Origin: Strix aluco
Lineage: Eukaryota > Chordata > Aves > Strigiformes > Strigidae
Assembly (NCBI RefSeq): GCF_031877795.1
Contig: NC_133931.1
Span: 23,682,264-23,746,263 of the forward strand
Direction: 5' to 3'
DNA: 64,000 bases
Of this stretch, positions 51,774 to 64,000 are shown piece after piece. Position 1 is the first letter of the stretch. Each line of letters begins with the position of its first letter. The position numbers and the translations under genes were made by a program. The notes beneath the pieces were generated by a model. That model did not search any database. It worked only from the letters and a program-made list of their open reading frames with translations, and was not told the origin of the DNA.

Positions 51774-54225
51774 CTGTGGTAAGAGAATTTAAGTTTTTTA
51801 GTAGTTGTTTTCTACAAAACAGTTACATGCTGTAGTGATGTCATCTGTTTAGAGCAGTTCATAAAATAGTGCAGATCCAAAATGATGTCACATCTTTGGA
51901 AGTTGTAGTCAAGATAATTCATTAAATATTATAATGCAAGACTTGTGCACTTAACCCCGGTGATCTTGCATTAGCAAGAAACAAAAAAAACCAACCCACT
52001 GCGTGTTCTAAAAATCAGCCATACACTTGCAATCAAGAGAAACATAATGCTCCCGAGAGCCATCATTTCAGATTCACATCACTTAGGATTTCTGTAGAAA
52101 AAATCAAGACCATTGTTAACTTTCGTGCTTAATATTAAAATACTTCCATATACATGTCATGATTGGTACAAATTAGAAGGCAAGTTTGCCTAGATACTGT
52201 ATTTAAATGTTCAGTTACTTAATCCAGCTGTTAAACACAGATCCATATACGTTTATGAGATCTCCGGGGCATCTGGTTTATTGTGAATTCTTCTTAGTGC
52301 CAGCAAAGAATGGAGACTACAAGAAACAGTTAAACAGGTTTCTAAATAGAATATCCAAAGCTGAAGATGATACAGTATGTATGCTTTCAGTTGGCTTGTG
52401 AATTTTTAAAGATGGAGTATGGTCACTAGAAAGAATGAGTGGGTTGCAAAAAAATTCACAAATTAAGTAGTTTAAAAAATTTTTCCAAGACAGACGGGAA
52501 GTAGGTTACACAGCAAGCACTAGTGTTATACGTTTTAGTGCAAAGTTACTCTTTAAATAAACAAATTTTCTTTTGTCTAATTAAGCATTCCATTGAAGCA
52601 AAAAGCATTTTTGCATAAGGGTGTCAATAACTTAGATTCCTTTTTACACAATGGATAATAATTTAAACAAAACATCAGCGCTGAAAAAAACCCCTTTAAT
52701 TTTTAGCACACATGTTGATGGTAATACTTAAAAGCAGCATCCCAGTTGTAACAGTTGGCTTACCGAGGTTCTCAGCATTATGTGAGTGAAAATGTTATTT
52801 ACAGATGGAGAAAGAGAGAACATGTGTTTATTTCTGTGTGGTCCCCCACCCCTCGGTCCCCCCCAAGGGGCACGGTCCCACTTCCAATCCAGTTGTGGGT
52901 AAGAGTTACTTGAACTCTTGTGTGTTTTCCTCTCACGCACTGTCAGCTATTATTGATACAGTTTTTATGTTTTTTCCTGGCTAACTCTTTTTGTCACATG
53001 CTCATGGAAAACATGATGTCTTGTACACCATATCTGCAATGAAAATTGTCCCTCTACTGTTACAAGTTTCTTGATAAAGACTGCAGTGGAATTAAATCTA
53101 GAAAGAATAATGCCATGGGCAGCAAAAACAACACACAGGCAGCTGACAATAGACAAAATTTTCTGATTTTACCGATATGGGTTTTACACCTATGGGATGC
53201 ACAGTTCAGGAGAAGGGTTATTATTTACACTCATACAAACAAGATAATTTGAAAGAATTGTAATACTTGTTTCATTATTTCTTTAAATAGATTGCCTCAA
53301 GGAATGAGTTCTGAATGCAATGGGAAGCATGGAAGCAATACCCTATACTTAAGCCCTAGGAGAACAACTCATATTCTAATCAACACATCACAAACATAAA
53401 TATTGCTAGCGATTAAAGGCTTACATCTTCAAGTTTTGTCCGGGTTAATTAGTGAAGCAAAATTATTGACACATTGTCCTTGTACCAACAGGTCTCCCTG
53501 CTCTTCTTCCCTGACTCTCCCTCCCCCCGCCTCTTTTAAATATCCAGACAAACAGTTTTGATTTATTGATACTGGAAGCAAAAAAATTAGTGTATTTCAG
53601 TATTTTATTTTTATCTTTTACAGTATTTGGCTGTCCAGAAGTATTCACATCAGCCTGAAAGGACTGCCACTGCCACTAAGTGCTCAGTCTAGCTGGAAAA
53701 CCCACCTCTGGTTGTTAAAAGGTTACCTGTGTATCCAAAATTGGGACTGTCTTCTCACAACTCTCTAGTTTAAAGGGGATGCTCCCACTACATAACTCAG
53801 TTCTTTCTCCCACGAGCATAACTCTCTGTTTGTGTAGAAATAGCACAACTCTTTCCTTGCCATAACAAAGCAATCTCAAAATAACACTCTAATTAGATAT
53901 AGAGTTGCTCTAATACTTTTATGTCAAAAACTCTTTTGTAAGCACATATGTTTCTGTAACTAATTCTACTGTATTCCAAGAATTACTTCATGCTTTCTGC
54001 ATTCTGTGTTTCTGTGGCAGTTCAATGCGGATCGGTAACACAAGAGAGAAGCACAACTTGATGGCTTTTAAGAAAACCAGCACAACATTTGTAATGATTC
54101 AGCGATGGCATTTCTAAATCTTTCTCTAAGTCACAGCTACTGAACCAAATAAGTAAGACACAGCAGGTTGTATCTGAAGAGCATTTTATAAGTTAAATGG
54201 GGATGTTGGAAATAAAGAAACTCAC
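51774..54225 (-). other. VPS13B: VPS13B intron
   Basis: 2.5-kb AT-rich intron. No gene or named repeat recognised. Confidence 0.7.
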
Positions 54226-54402
54226 CGTAACCTGTTTGGGAGACGAGCTCAGCTGCACCTCCGATGGGCTTTGTGAAGACGCCCATGATTCCTTTCCCCA
54301 CACCCGAGATGACCCCTCTGGCTTTACGCCCGGCTGAAGCTTGGGCCTCAGATACTCGCTGAAAATTCTGCATTGGCTGATCGACAATCCCAGCAATTGC
54401 AC
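54226..54402 (-). CDS. VPS13B: VPS13B exon, ATG2/VPS13 C-terminal region (third module)
   Basis: Acceptor TTTTTCCAG; two bases, then AIAGIVDQPMQNFQR, SEAQASAGRKARGVISGVGK and MGVFTKPIGGAAELVSQTGY, ending with one base before GTGAGT. The repeated small residues (G-V-x-x-G-x-G-K, P-x-G-G-A) form the amphipathic helical region shared by VPS13 and ATG2 C-termini that contacts membrane. 177 bp with phase 1 on both sides. Confidence 0.96.
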
Positions 54403-57400
54403 CTGGAAAAACAAGAGTCCCCAGTAATTAGTGAAGATTAATACCCCAGAATAAGAGGGAATCTTACTACTGGACCTGAATGTTGCTTGGATTACAAACC
54501 GTACCCCACCCTTCTTATACAGCCATTTAGCATAATACCTTAGCTTCAATTTAAGTTAAATCTTGACTCCTTTTTTTTTAATGTATTTCACTTTTTTAAA
54601 CATTCTGATCACTTAACTTGACAGTATGTTTCCATCTTTCAACTACTTCTGCTAAATGTTTTTGCTGAATTAGTTTAATTTAGTTCATTCTGTGTAGCAA
54701 TTCTGAAAATGTTGGGCTTGGAATAAAATCCGCCAGTTTTAGAAGACTCGAGCTGCTATGGAAATGAGATTTTCACGTAAGCCTGAGATTGACTTCATGA
54801 GAATAAAAACTGCCTGTATTCAATAGATCATTTTTATATCCTCTTCCACTGCCAGAAATGTTCATAAGCTAATGCAACTTTTGATTTATTACTAAGATTA
54901 GCAGAATTAGACTTTGAGACTTTTTGTTACTTTTTTGTGAAAACGATCATATTTTACTTTAATGTGCATGGGTCAAACTTTTACAAGTGACACAGTGACC
55001 TTCCCAGCTTTTAGTATCAACAGAGAACTCCAACTTAAATCTTCCTAAATGTAAACAGGTATGTGAGGTGGTACATTTCTTTGATCTTGAGTTTACTCTA
55101 GCCACTTAACCACAGACATGTCTCTAGTTATTGTAATTTTGATAGATAAGCTATTTGGAAATCGCTAAGAGTACAAGGACTGGACAAAGTGACATCAGTT
55201 TGAAAACGGTCTGCCTAATCCGAGGTTCTTTGCTCAGTGAAAAGCAAGTCTGCAGGCTCCTTGGCTAGCTCTCGGTTTGCACCTTCAGTTGCAAATATCA
55301 AGATAAAACAATTTTTTAAGGAGTAGGACCAATGATCACCTTGGTAACCAGGCATTTTTACTGCAACCCAGACATCTTTGAAGATTCTGTTTCGTATGTG
55401 GAAGCAAATCCAGACATAATTCCACAGATTCGGACAATCACAGCTGAGGTATTTGGCCCCATGTGTTTACCAGCATGACATGCACTAGTCAGCTAGCTGC
55501 TACCCAGTTTTCAGATGGTTTTAGTTACTGTTACTGGATAAATGGAGAAGTTGCTGACTTTAAACAACAAGAACTAATATTGTACACTGGTATTCTGTCC
55601 AAAGAAAAGATGAGTATGAGAAGCAGCACACACTTTCCTAGATCCTTGTCCCTGGGATACTACCTATCAGCAATTCATGAAACTTGCATCCCCCATAAAT
55701 GCCTCCCTCTCCTCTTAGAGAGATTACTTCCAACTTCTGTATGTGTATCCTTTACTGATAAATGTATAGTATTTCCCCAGAAAATGCTGGTCTATTTTTA
55801 ATGTGATACCCAGCTTTTATTGAGCTCACTCACTGAAGTTGAGTGTGCAGCTGAAGGTTCACCCTTTGTACCACAAAGGCCATGAAGCTTCCTTCATGCC
55901 ATGCCATGGAAATGATACAATTTTCAATTGAAATCTGTTTCATTACTACTTACCAGCTGCTCCTGCTGCTTGACTAAAATAATACCCCAACACCCCATCA
56001 TACAATTGGGATTGTTCGTCCAGTCTTTTCTTTTGTAAAATTGTGATGCATGTGAAGGCATAAAACAATACTTGGTGTTCTGCTAAGTTACAGTATTACA
56101 TTACCCTGTGACCTCCTTCACCCTATCTATTGAGGTCATCCACAGCATCTGCACTTTCAGAACAGAAGTTATTGCCTTATTAAATGTAATCCATCTAAGT
56201 CCTAGCACTAGTAAATTATTTACTGCAATACACTTGAGCAATGTTACAAGGTAATAATAAATAAGAGCCTACTCCAAAGAACCTGGTATGCTCCAGGCAC
56301 TTCTCGGTTGGAATTAGGCCCAGAGGACAAGGAAACAGCATGGAAACTGCTGTGACTGTGTTATATAAGATTATTTATATAGTACACCAAATAATATATA
56401 GCTTAATTAGCCAGTTGTTTAGTACTTCCACGCTTGCTGTTATTCTGCCATTTTATGCATGCTCCAAACTTGTCCATGAAGCCATTCCATACATCAAATC
56501 CTTTTGCAAGTCCCGTCTTTCTAACTGCAAAAAATATAACCAATGATCTCCTCTTCCCTCTCTGCTCTCCCTTTGTAATGTCTTATCTCAAATTGCAACT
56601 CACTGACATAACTCATTCACGTGCTGTGGTCATGCCCACAAATCACATAATAAACTATAACCTTACTCCTTTCATTAAGGAGTGGCTGGTCCTACCACCC
56701 TTGCACAGGGAAGCACGAGCTGTTCAGCAGCTTTCCTGTATGCATCATGCGTGGGCAAAGGGGAAAAAAATCGGTCAAAGGCTGAGCAACCTCAAAACCC
56801 AGCAGCAGTGAGATAATTGTGTCACACACGTAAGGTTCATGGCATCTCCTAGCACCAGAAACTATGTGAAGCAGATGTTCCCTGTGTCCATGTGGCTCCT
56901 TTCTTTCTAACGTGAAGTTAGTGGCAAGAGTACCATGCTGGATGGGCTTAAAACAGAAGGTCTTTTCCCCCAGATTTCAGTAAGGTACCAGGGAAGCAGA
57001 GCACTCTCATTCCCTTCCCACTCATTCTCACAGTCTACAGACAGTTACAGTGTCCTCCCGCTGTCACCGTCCCTTCTCTGCAATGTTTCTTGCCCATTAT
57101 TATTTTTTCTTTAAAGTGAAACCATTCTCCATTTTTCTCTCCTTCCTCACCCTAGGCATTCAATTTTATATGCATGTCCACATATGTACACACAGATTAT
57201 GTATGTATAAAGAAAACCTCAATAAAATTAAACACCAAAGCAACAAAACAAAAACATATTCTTCCATTACTGGACCAAAGAGGTTCCAGCAACACCGTAA
57301 CATCTGCTAAACATCAGCTGGGGTGCACTCTGGTTAATACATGTTGCTCAGTAACCATAAAAAAGATACTTTGATAACTACAAAATTCAGATAGTTCAGA

Positions 57401-60400
57401 GTACATCACTGTATTACTCCACGAAGAATGTGATTACAGGCAGCAACTGGTTCATATACAGACTGACAATGTTTGGTGAACGCAGCACGGCTTACAGAAC
57501 TTAGCAAAGCTCGGGTTGCTTGTGACAAACTCTTTCGGATCAAGAAATAATTGGAAAAAAACCCCCACCAGGAGAAACTGGCCATGCTTTGCCATGAGGC
57601 TGGAAGCTAGTCAAGCCGAAACCATTTGGCTTCCTTTTCTTTTCTCTGTTGTCCTTCAGGATTGTCGCAAGTGTTTCACACCAAAAATACAGCTGAAGCC
57701 TAGTCTCATCACAGCAAACATGACATAAAAATACAGCTAAAAGCAAAGAGCACCTGTTGGTGTGCATTAATACTTTTACAGAAATTAGTGTGTGGAATAG
57801 CACACCCCTTCAGGATTAGCACTGGTTCTTGGTATTGTGCTTGTAGACAGGCAAACATAGAGGGACTTCGATTCAGTGATAGCTGCACAGCAAGAACAAC
57901 AACCACCACACTTAATAACAAAAATTTGAGCTTCTGAAATCCAGGCTTTAACTTCTCTAGCAGCATAGTTACACTGTCAGTCAGTATTACTACCAATTCA
58001 CTTTCTCCAAAAGCAGGAAGGAGTAACTGAAATGTCGAGCACTTTTGCCATTGCGAAAAATTGCTTTCCTAATAGTTGTCAGCTTTTCGGTTATTCAGAC
58101 GTGCTCAACTTCCCAAAGGGAGCTACTTCAATATATTTTTCACTAGGACCAGTAGTTGAAAATAAAGTCTATAGTTTCCATATTCTCTCTTACACGATTG
58201 TAAATTATTATTTTAAGCTTGACCCTGTCATGCAAAATGCAAAAGATAGTTCCTTGGTGGGGAGTGTCGATCATCTAAATATTTTAAATGCAATTTCACT
58301 GCATTTTTGTCTACTCATATAAAAGAAAAAACACACCTATCATAAGTTTTTGCTTCTTTTCACACACAAATGTTACTACAATGACCCAGAAGTCTCCCCC
58401 AAACTAGAAAAGAAGACCACAGCCAGCCAAAGATAACAATCAAATCAAACAACACCCTGACAGTGCTTGAGTCATTTAAAATGAGACAGGACAAAGCACT
58501 TAAGAATGTACCACAGGGAACAACTTGCACTGAGGAGGAGACAAGAGTAAGTACATGATTTTGGCCCTGATTCAGCAAAGCTCTTAAGCACATGCTTAAG
58601 TGCTTAGCTGAATCAAGGCCACCATGAGCCAGATTTTCAGAAAAATCAGAAATGCAACTCTTCTTTCTGCATAGATGTATCAGTGTACTTGAGGGCTCTT
58701 ACATGCCTGTGCCTAGGCACAAAATCTGCATTTGCAATTCTTGTAAGCTGGCATGAGTCAGGTGACTTTTACAAACACGATAGTACTGTGACTATCCTAG
58801 AAATCTTTTTCACACTTCTCAATTTTACAATTAGAAAGCCATAGAAATGATGGCTTCGAAGGGTCTTGCTCTCTGCATTCCTGCGCTTATCTGAACTTCA
58901 TTCTTGTGAAGGAAAATAACAGCAGCTCCGCTTCATTTTGTTATGTATCAAGAACCTGGAAGTGTTTTTAGAGTAAGCTTGTTCATGTTTACTCTGAACA
59001 TGCTGGTGAAAGAAAGCAGCACAGTGATACCTCTCCTTCAACTATGACTGCTTTTTTGGGGAAGCCACAATATTTAAACTAAGTGGTTAGAACAGAAACA
59101 GCTTTCTGACACCTTTGTAAAGACTGACATATAACTCTATTCATAATTTAGGTCTTGACACAATTTACATGAATGCTGCTCTGTATACAGAGAAAACATG
59201 CTTTTTAAAAATCAGGTTTAAATAAAAAAAATAATGCCTGATACAAATTCAGCGACTATTTCCAATTCCTCCCTTAGTGAGAGGTCCCATACTTGTCAAG
59301 TCCAGCTACACAGTAACTGTAGCTATTTATCTGGGTGCTTTGTTGCCTCCACTGCTACAACAGAGGTATTTAGCAGAGAGGAAACTCCAAATAGTAACAG
59401 TGTGAGTAAGAACAAGATCCTGGCTTGCTAAGGAGCTAATATGTTTTAATGCTTATATGAAGCTCTAAGTTTCTAACATGAAGTCTGATTTCTTAGGAAA
59501 TCAGGGACACTGAAATTTTAACTCTTTTTCAGTTTTGTTTTTAACTCGGGCGTAGTCCTGCAAACAACAGAAGCCTTGTGCGCAGGGAGGTGCAGGCACA
59601 GCGTATTTGTGCACGCACGTTACGAGTTCCCAGCTTTCCTGAACAGCAGAAACTTTGTCTTGTTACAGCCAAAGCTACAAAGTTTTGCTCTTTACTTCAG
59701 GCTGTACTGCTGATGGGTTTTGCTCTGAAGGGGTCTGGTGTGTCAATGAAGGGGATAGCCACCACATTATCTCGCTGTCTTATTAATAACTGAAGCAAGA
59801 TCACCAAACCATTTCACCAGCACATATATACCAGGCTGACACAGTGCTTCTAAAAGTATAATCTTTCATTCAGCTACTCAACCTGACTGCCCTTAGCCCA
59901 ATAAAACGAGAAGGAAAAATAAAAGCTCCGAACTGCCTTTGATTTGCAACAACAGTAACAGCTTACTATTGGGATAGTAGCTACTAATACATGAAATTTC
60001 TCCTTTATGCACATTTCTCCCAGGACACTTGCTTGCTGGTTTACAGGCATTATCAAATGACAGTGCTCACATCATCTAATGTTATTGCTTAAAATAATTT
60101 CCAGTAACTTAACCCAAACTTGTAACATTTTTACCACTTCCTCTTTGGGGCTTTCAGGGTTGCGGTTGCAAATTTAGGAGTTGTGTACACTACTGAAGAT
60201 TAGGAAAGAGGACAAATCCTTTCAAGCTTCAGCTCTTCTAACCTTTTGCACTGGACTGCTTTTGGTCACTTTGATCTCTAAGGGATTCATACTCTTTAAT
60301 ACGTACAGAGGAACTCTGCCAAACAATACAGTTCTGCATTCCTCTGCTGTGTGACAAGGAGAAATAACCTAGAAAATCCAGCCCCTTACTGCAAGACTTC

Positions 60401-61035
60401 TCACAGAGGTTTTTTCCAGTGCGGGTTAGTTTTCAAATTTTTAGGTATTATTTTGAAATGGCCAGAGTAATCTTCACTTCTAACCAAACCACTTGGCTGC
60501 TTGACGAATACAATTACACTGAATCAGGATGATCTGGGTCTCTTTGTAAAAGCAGAATTCCTCATCAAAGCTTACTTAACATCTGCACTAAGTTCAAGTG
60601 GTTTTCAAACAAAACCAAGAATCCCCGATACCTACAGTGCAGCAAAAACAAGCAGGTTCAGAAGGCATTCCTAAAACTCACTGGAAAGTAAACATGAGTG
60701 TGATGACGTTTTTGTGCTGACTTAGTTACAAGTCACCCTGCCCAATGCAGAATTATTCTTTTCTTCTCAGATATACATCATGTACCAATAAAAATGCTAT
60801 TTCACAAAGAGAGTGCAAACTTGTTCTATATCTGCAATTATTTTATCAGCAAAAAACATATACGAAGTCACTAAACCCTGATAAAAAGAAACAATATCTC
60901 ATACATACTGTGAGGCTATTTCACAAGAAAACACCAAAACAAACATAATTTGCAATTATAACTCACGCACAAAAGGCTGGTGAGCAAATCAGAAATCAGT
61001 ATTATCACTCAACTTGATATTTAATAGTACATTAC
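54403..61035 (-). other. VPS13B: VPS13B intron, 6.6 kb
   Basis: AT-rich intron containing a 58-bp near-perfect palindrome at 58563-58620. No exon of matching phase or other gene was seen. Confidence 0.7.
58563..58620. repeat. 58-bp near-perfect inverted repeat
   Basis: Arms 58563-58588 and 58595-58620 are 26 bases each, match at 23 of 26 positions, and are separated by CACATG. The left arm starts GGCCCTGATTCAGC. It can fold as a long hairpin. Similar GATTCAGCAAAG...CTTAAGCAC segments occur, as far as I know, as old dispersed repeats in reptiles and birds, so a relic palindromic DNA transposon is likely. Confidence 0.75.
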
Positions 61036-61206
61036 CTAGAAGGCTAATGCCTAAACGTGAGAGCCCCTGTCTCAGTCCTTCTCCCAGGCTCTCTGGAAGC
61101 TGCCTTCTCCATTCTTCTTGTCTGTTGTAATGCTCCTCATCCAGTGACAGCCTATCCATATTCCGAGCAAGACTTGTTGCCAGATTGGTAATTGACGTCA
61201 GTGTAC
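61036..61206 (-). CDS. VPS13B: VPS13B exon, ATG2/VPS13 C-terminal region (second module)
   Basis: Acceptor GTATTTAG; two bases, then TLTSITNLATSLARNMDRLS, LDEEHYNRQEEWRRQLPESL and GEGLRQGLSRLGISLLG, with one final base before GTAATG. The HYNRQEEWRRQ-P block is a strong VPS13B mark. 171 bp, phase 1 both sides; it joins the neighbouring exons without frame change. Confidence 0.97.
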
Positions 61207-62132
61207 CTAAATACATGGAGATATATATTTGGGTCTGGATCAAAATGATTTAATTTAAAACATGGAGACGTTCTATGCCTCACTGCAATACCGAGCTTAC
61301 GAGCAGAACAGCAAGTCAATTGAAAAGTCGCCCATGTGTAACATGCTTTACTATTTGTTAAGCATCACCACACTGCTTCTATGGTCCACGTCACGCCTTT
61401 TACATTAGCCTGCACCAGGTTTGCCTGGCCCGTGGAACCGTAACTCATCCGAACATCCTTCCCCAGTTCCCAAACTTCTGTAAGGCTAACCTAAATGGAG
61501 CGGGGAGTGATGGAAAGGTAAACAAATATTTACAGAAGGAGCCCGGGAGGACGTCTCCTGAGGGAGCCCCGAGCAGGAGCGAGGGGCTGGGACTGCTGTG
61601 CTGCGGTCTCTCCCGGGCGGCCGAAGCCACGCGATGGCACTGTTTATACAGACTTCGCAAAACAAAAGCTGCTTCTGTTCTCAGGCCAGATCAGCCCTGC
61701 TGTCAAACCCTATCCACCTACTTACACAGCTATGACAACTGTATCTACTTTTTTTTTTTTTTTTTTTAAAGAAAAAAGAAATAGTAAATATGATGAGGCG
61801 ACAGAGTGTAGAATTTCTGATGGTTAGCAGAAGTACAGAACACCTTTAATATTTCTGCAGTTATCACATGAAATACTGGCTGAGCCAATCTCCATTTCCC
61901 ACTGGGAGGTTTAAAATTCTGAAGTTTCTCAAACATTCTTATGCACTGTAGTTAAGCGGTGATCTGTTTAATACATAAGATGTTATATGCGAGCTTTGTT
62001 ACCCTCCCAGCATTTCGCTGCAGCCCAGCAAGCCAAACAAAGCTGCAAGCAATATTGTTTAAAACTTTAACACATCCTTTAACAACACATGACAACAAAG
62101 CAGTAGTTGGAGCAACAAAGTGAAAGCTCTAC
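61207..62132 (-). other. VPS13B: VPS13B intron
   Basis: 926-bp intron with a short GC-rich patch (about 61500-61625) and a T tract at 61749-61767. No gene seen. Confidence 0.7.
61749..61767. repeat. T homopolymer, about 19 bases
   Basis: Pure T run in a VPS13B intron. It reads as A19 on the VPS13B sense strand. Confidence 0.8.
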
Positions 62133-62309
62133 CTTTGGAAATGTGTTTTACAAATGATGTTGTTCCTCTGGAAACTCCACTGACAAATGCTCCTGGGCCT
62201 CTGGTCAGCCCTTCATAGGGGAGCCTAAAGAAATCGGCTATGCCATTCCCTATGCTTCTCACCAGACTTGCTGGGCTTCCAAGAATTTCCAATGATCCGA
62301 CAACCCAGC
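62133..62309 (-). CDS. VPS13B: VPS13B exon, ATG2/VPS13 C-terminal region (first module in window)
   Basis: Acceptor CTCCACACAG; two bases, then WVVGSLEILGSPASLVRSIG, NGIADFFRLPYEGLTRGPGA and FVSGVSRGTTSFVKHISK, ending with one base before GTAGAG. The D-F-x-x-L-P-x-x-G-L-x-x-G-P-x-A-F block is characteristic of the VPS13 C-terminus. 177 bp, phase 1 both sides. Earlier VPS13B exons lie beyond the window. Confidence 0.96.
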
Positions 62310-64000
62310 CTGTGTGGAGGAACAAGACACATGTTACGACTGCAAAAACTGCAGAAGCAGCAGTTGTGAAAAGGTTATTCCTTAATTATCTTTTTCACAC
62401 TAGAATTCATCGCATTATGAACTTCCTTTGAGCAAAACACAGGAAATAACTCATCCACTATGAATTCAGAAATGGCAATCTTTCATACTTTGTAAATCAA
62501 AGAAATCCTTTTGGCAAACTCACAAATAACTTTAGAATGACTTCCTTTCAGGAGCTTCCCGTATTTCTGCTAAAAGTGTGCTAGGGAGGTGGATGCTAAA
62601 GCCTCACAGCTATGGAGGAACAGGACTGCAATTTCAGATTGCTGGGTTGGTTTTAGACACTATAAGGCAGCATTGTGATTTTACATCCTTATGTGATAGA
62701 ATTGTGACAGGGAGTTTACACTGATACAATGTACTGCTTTACGGGAGTGTGCAGGTCAATTGCTTGATGGAGTGTTAGGAAAGGGGATGCAGATTTTTGA
62801 CAAGTGCTTAAGAAGTTATTTTAAATCCACCCCAACCCTTCTAAGCTGATCATTTTCTTTCAGAGTGCAGTGAAAGCCAGACAAATGTCTTCTGCTCAGT
62901 ACAGTTGTGTAAACAGCAATGACATCTACATGCTGATTAGGTTACTCATAGGGGAGTATTCCCTGTGCATATCCCAGGAGAGGTATCTGCAGATCTGGTT
63001 TCCTATATAGACGCAGGGTTGCCAGCAGCTTGCTGGATGGCCGAGCGCGCAACAATCTGTTGCTGGAAAGCTGTTTGCAGGTCTTGTCTTTCTCAGGCTG
63101 GCTGGCAGCAGATTTATTAGGGAAATAGTGCTGCATAACTTTTTTTTTGGCAGCCCAGAGAGAGCGATTCAGAAACAGCAATAAACGTTAAATGGGAACT
63201 GCCTGGTCTCTGAGCCCTGGTACCATGAGTTTCAACTGGCACTGTCAGAACGTGACAAGGCATGACAGGGCCAGAAGACTGAAAGATGGACAGACTGGCC
63301 TCCTGCTCTCCCGCCGAGGGCCCTTGATCTGCGCTGCCCTCCTCATTCCCATCTCATCACTGCAAACTCCTGCTATCCAGATGCTTTTCTTGTTTTCTCT
63401 TAACCCCTCCCAGTCACTCCTGTGGAAGGCTGAATCATGAAACTGAACAGAAGAGAAAATGTTACTCATATGAATTGAATTAATCTCATGCTATCATTCT
63501 AAGCTCCCGGAAAATCTATTATTCTTGTTGAATCTGTCCCACATTTCAGCCCTGGCAGGTTGAGAACTCCAGTATATGTAGTATAAAAAACGGGAACCAC
63601 AGTGGACATAAGGGAGAGAGTGGGATGGACTATGAAAACAAAAAACAAGTACTACTGGCAACGTGACGAGCAGAGCGGCAATGAGCGCTGTGGACCCACG
63701 GTGCCTGCCCTGGAAAGGAGCATCCCCCCTGGCAGTCCTTCCCTGCTGGGAACCAGGGGAAGCCAGCACTCCAGGCTGGGCCTGCGACTCCCTTGCTGCA
63801 GTATTTTTAATAAATTATCCTTGCCACTGTATGAAGTGATGAAAAGCTGGAGGGGCGGGGAGGCATGTACAGATGGAAGAAATGCTCTTTCTGCTTTTTC
63901 TGATCAATAACATTGCAATAATCCCTCACAGCCTTTTTTTTTTTTTTTTTTTTTTTCATAAATATTCTTGGCATTCCTTGCCCTGAGGTGGTGATGTGAT
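62310..64000 (-). other. VPS13B: VPS13B intron, partial
   Basis: No exon matching the phase-1 entry of the next exon was found up to the window edge. It contains a T tract at 63934-63956 and short unrecognised open frames. Confidence 0.6.
63934..63956. repeat. T homopolymer, about 23 bases
   Basis: Pure T run near the window edge. It reads as A23 on the VPS13B sense strand. Confidence 0.8.

Noticed and set aside
62942-63181. 79-codon - strand frame as a further VPS13B exon
   Set aside because: No resemblance to the VPS13B C-terminal region and no acceptor/donor pair giving the required phase-1 exit.

Overview
The window is nuclear DNA of a bird, most likely a neoavian rather than a galliform. 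Genes are split into short GT-AG exons inside AT-rich introns, and there is one CpG-island promoter. Two long interspersed repeats (near 4.3-5.4 kb and 20.4-21.2 kb) resemble LTR families I associate with neoavian genomes; that assignment is from memory. The species and repeat names cannot be fixed from sequence alone.

Three protein genes can be read. (1) The 3' part of RGS22 (+ strand, about 1-31.6 kb): eight well-supported coding exons, one optional or uncertain exon, and a probable last exon. They cover the end of one RGS domain, a complete last RGS domain and the C-terminal tail. (2) COX6C (+ strand, about 34.1-39.97 kb), complete: a GC-rich promoter with an NRF-1-like and an ETS-like site, a probable non-coding first exon, two coding exons giving a 77-residue protein, and a 3'UTR exon with overlapping AATAAA signals. 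(3) The 3' end of VPS13B (- strand, about 64-42.9 kb): six consecutive exons whose phases all agree, ending in the stop at 44705-44703. The order RGS22(+), COX6C(+), VPS13B(-) is the mirror image of the human 8q22.2 order as I know it, which supports all three names independently.

Layout: 1-30.6 kb RGS22 exons and introns, with a small hAT-type element (213-407) and two LTR-like repeats; 30.6-33.5 kb RGS22 3'UTR and spacer; 33.55-34.66 kb CpG island; 35.2-39.97 kb COX6C; 39.97-42.9 kb convergent spacer; 42.9-44.7 kb VPS13B 3'UTR; 44.7-62.3 kb VPS13B exons; 62.3-64 kb intron.

The genes do not form a functional unit. RGS22 is a multi-RGS protein, COX6C a small subunit of mitochondrial complex IV, and VPS13B a Golgi-associated bridge-type lipid-transfer protein. 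The least explained stretch is the 5.8-kb last intron of VPS13B, where several sense-opposite segments look like decayed coding sequence of a protein I do not recognise. I see no new defence, mobile or biosynthetic system in this window.
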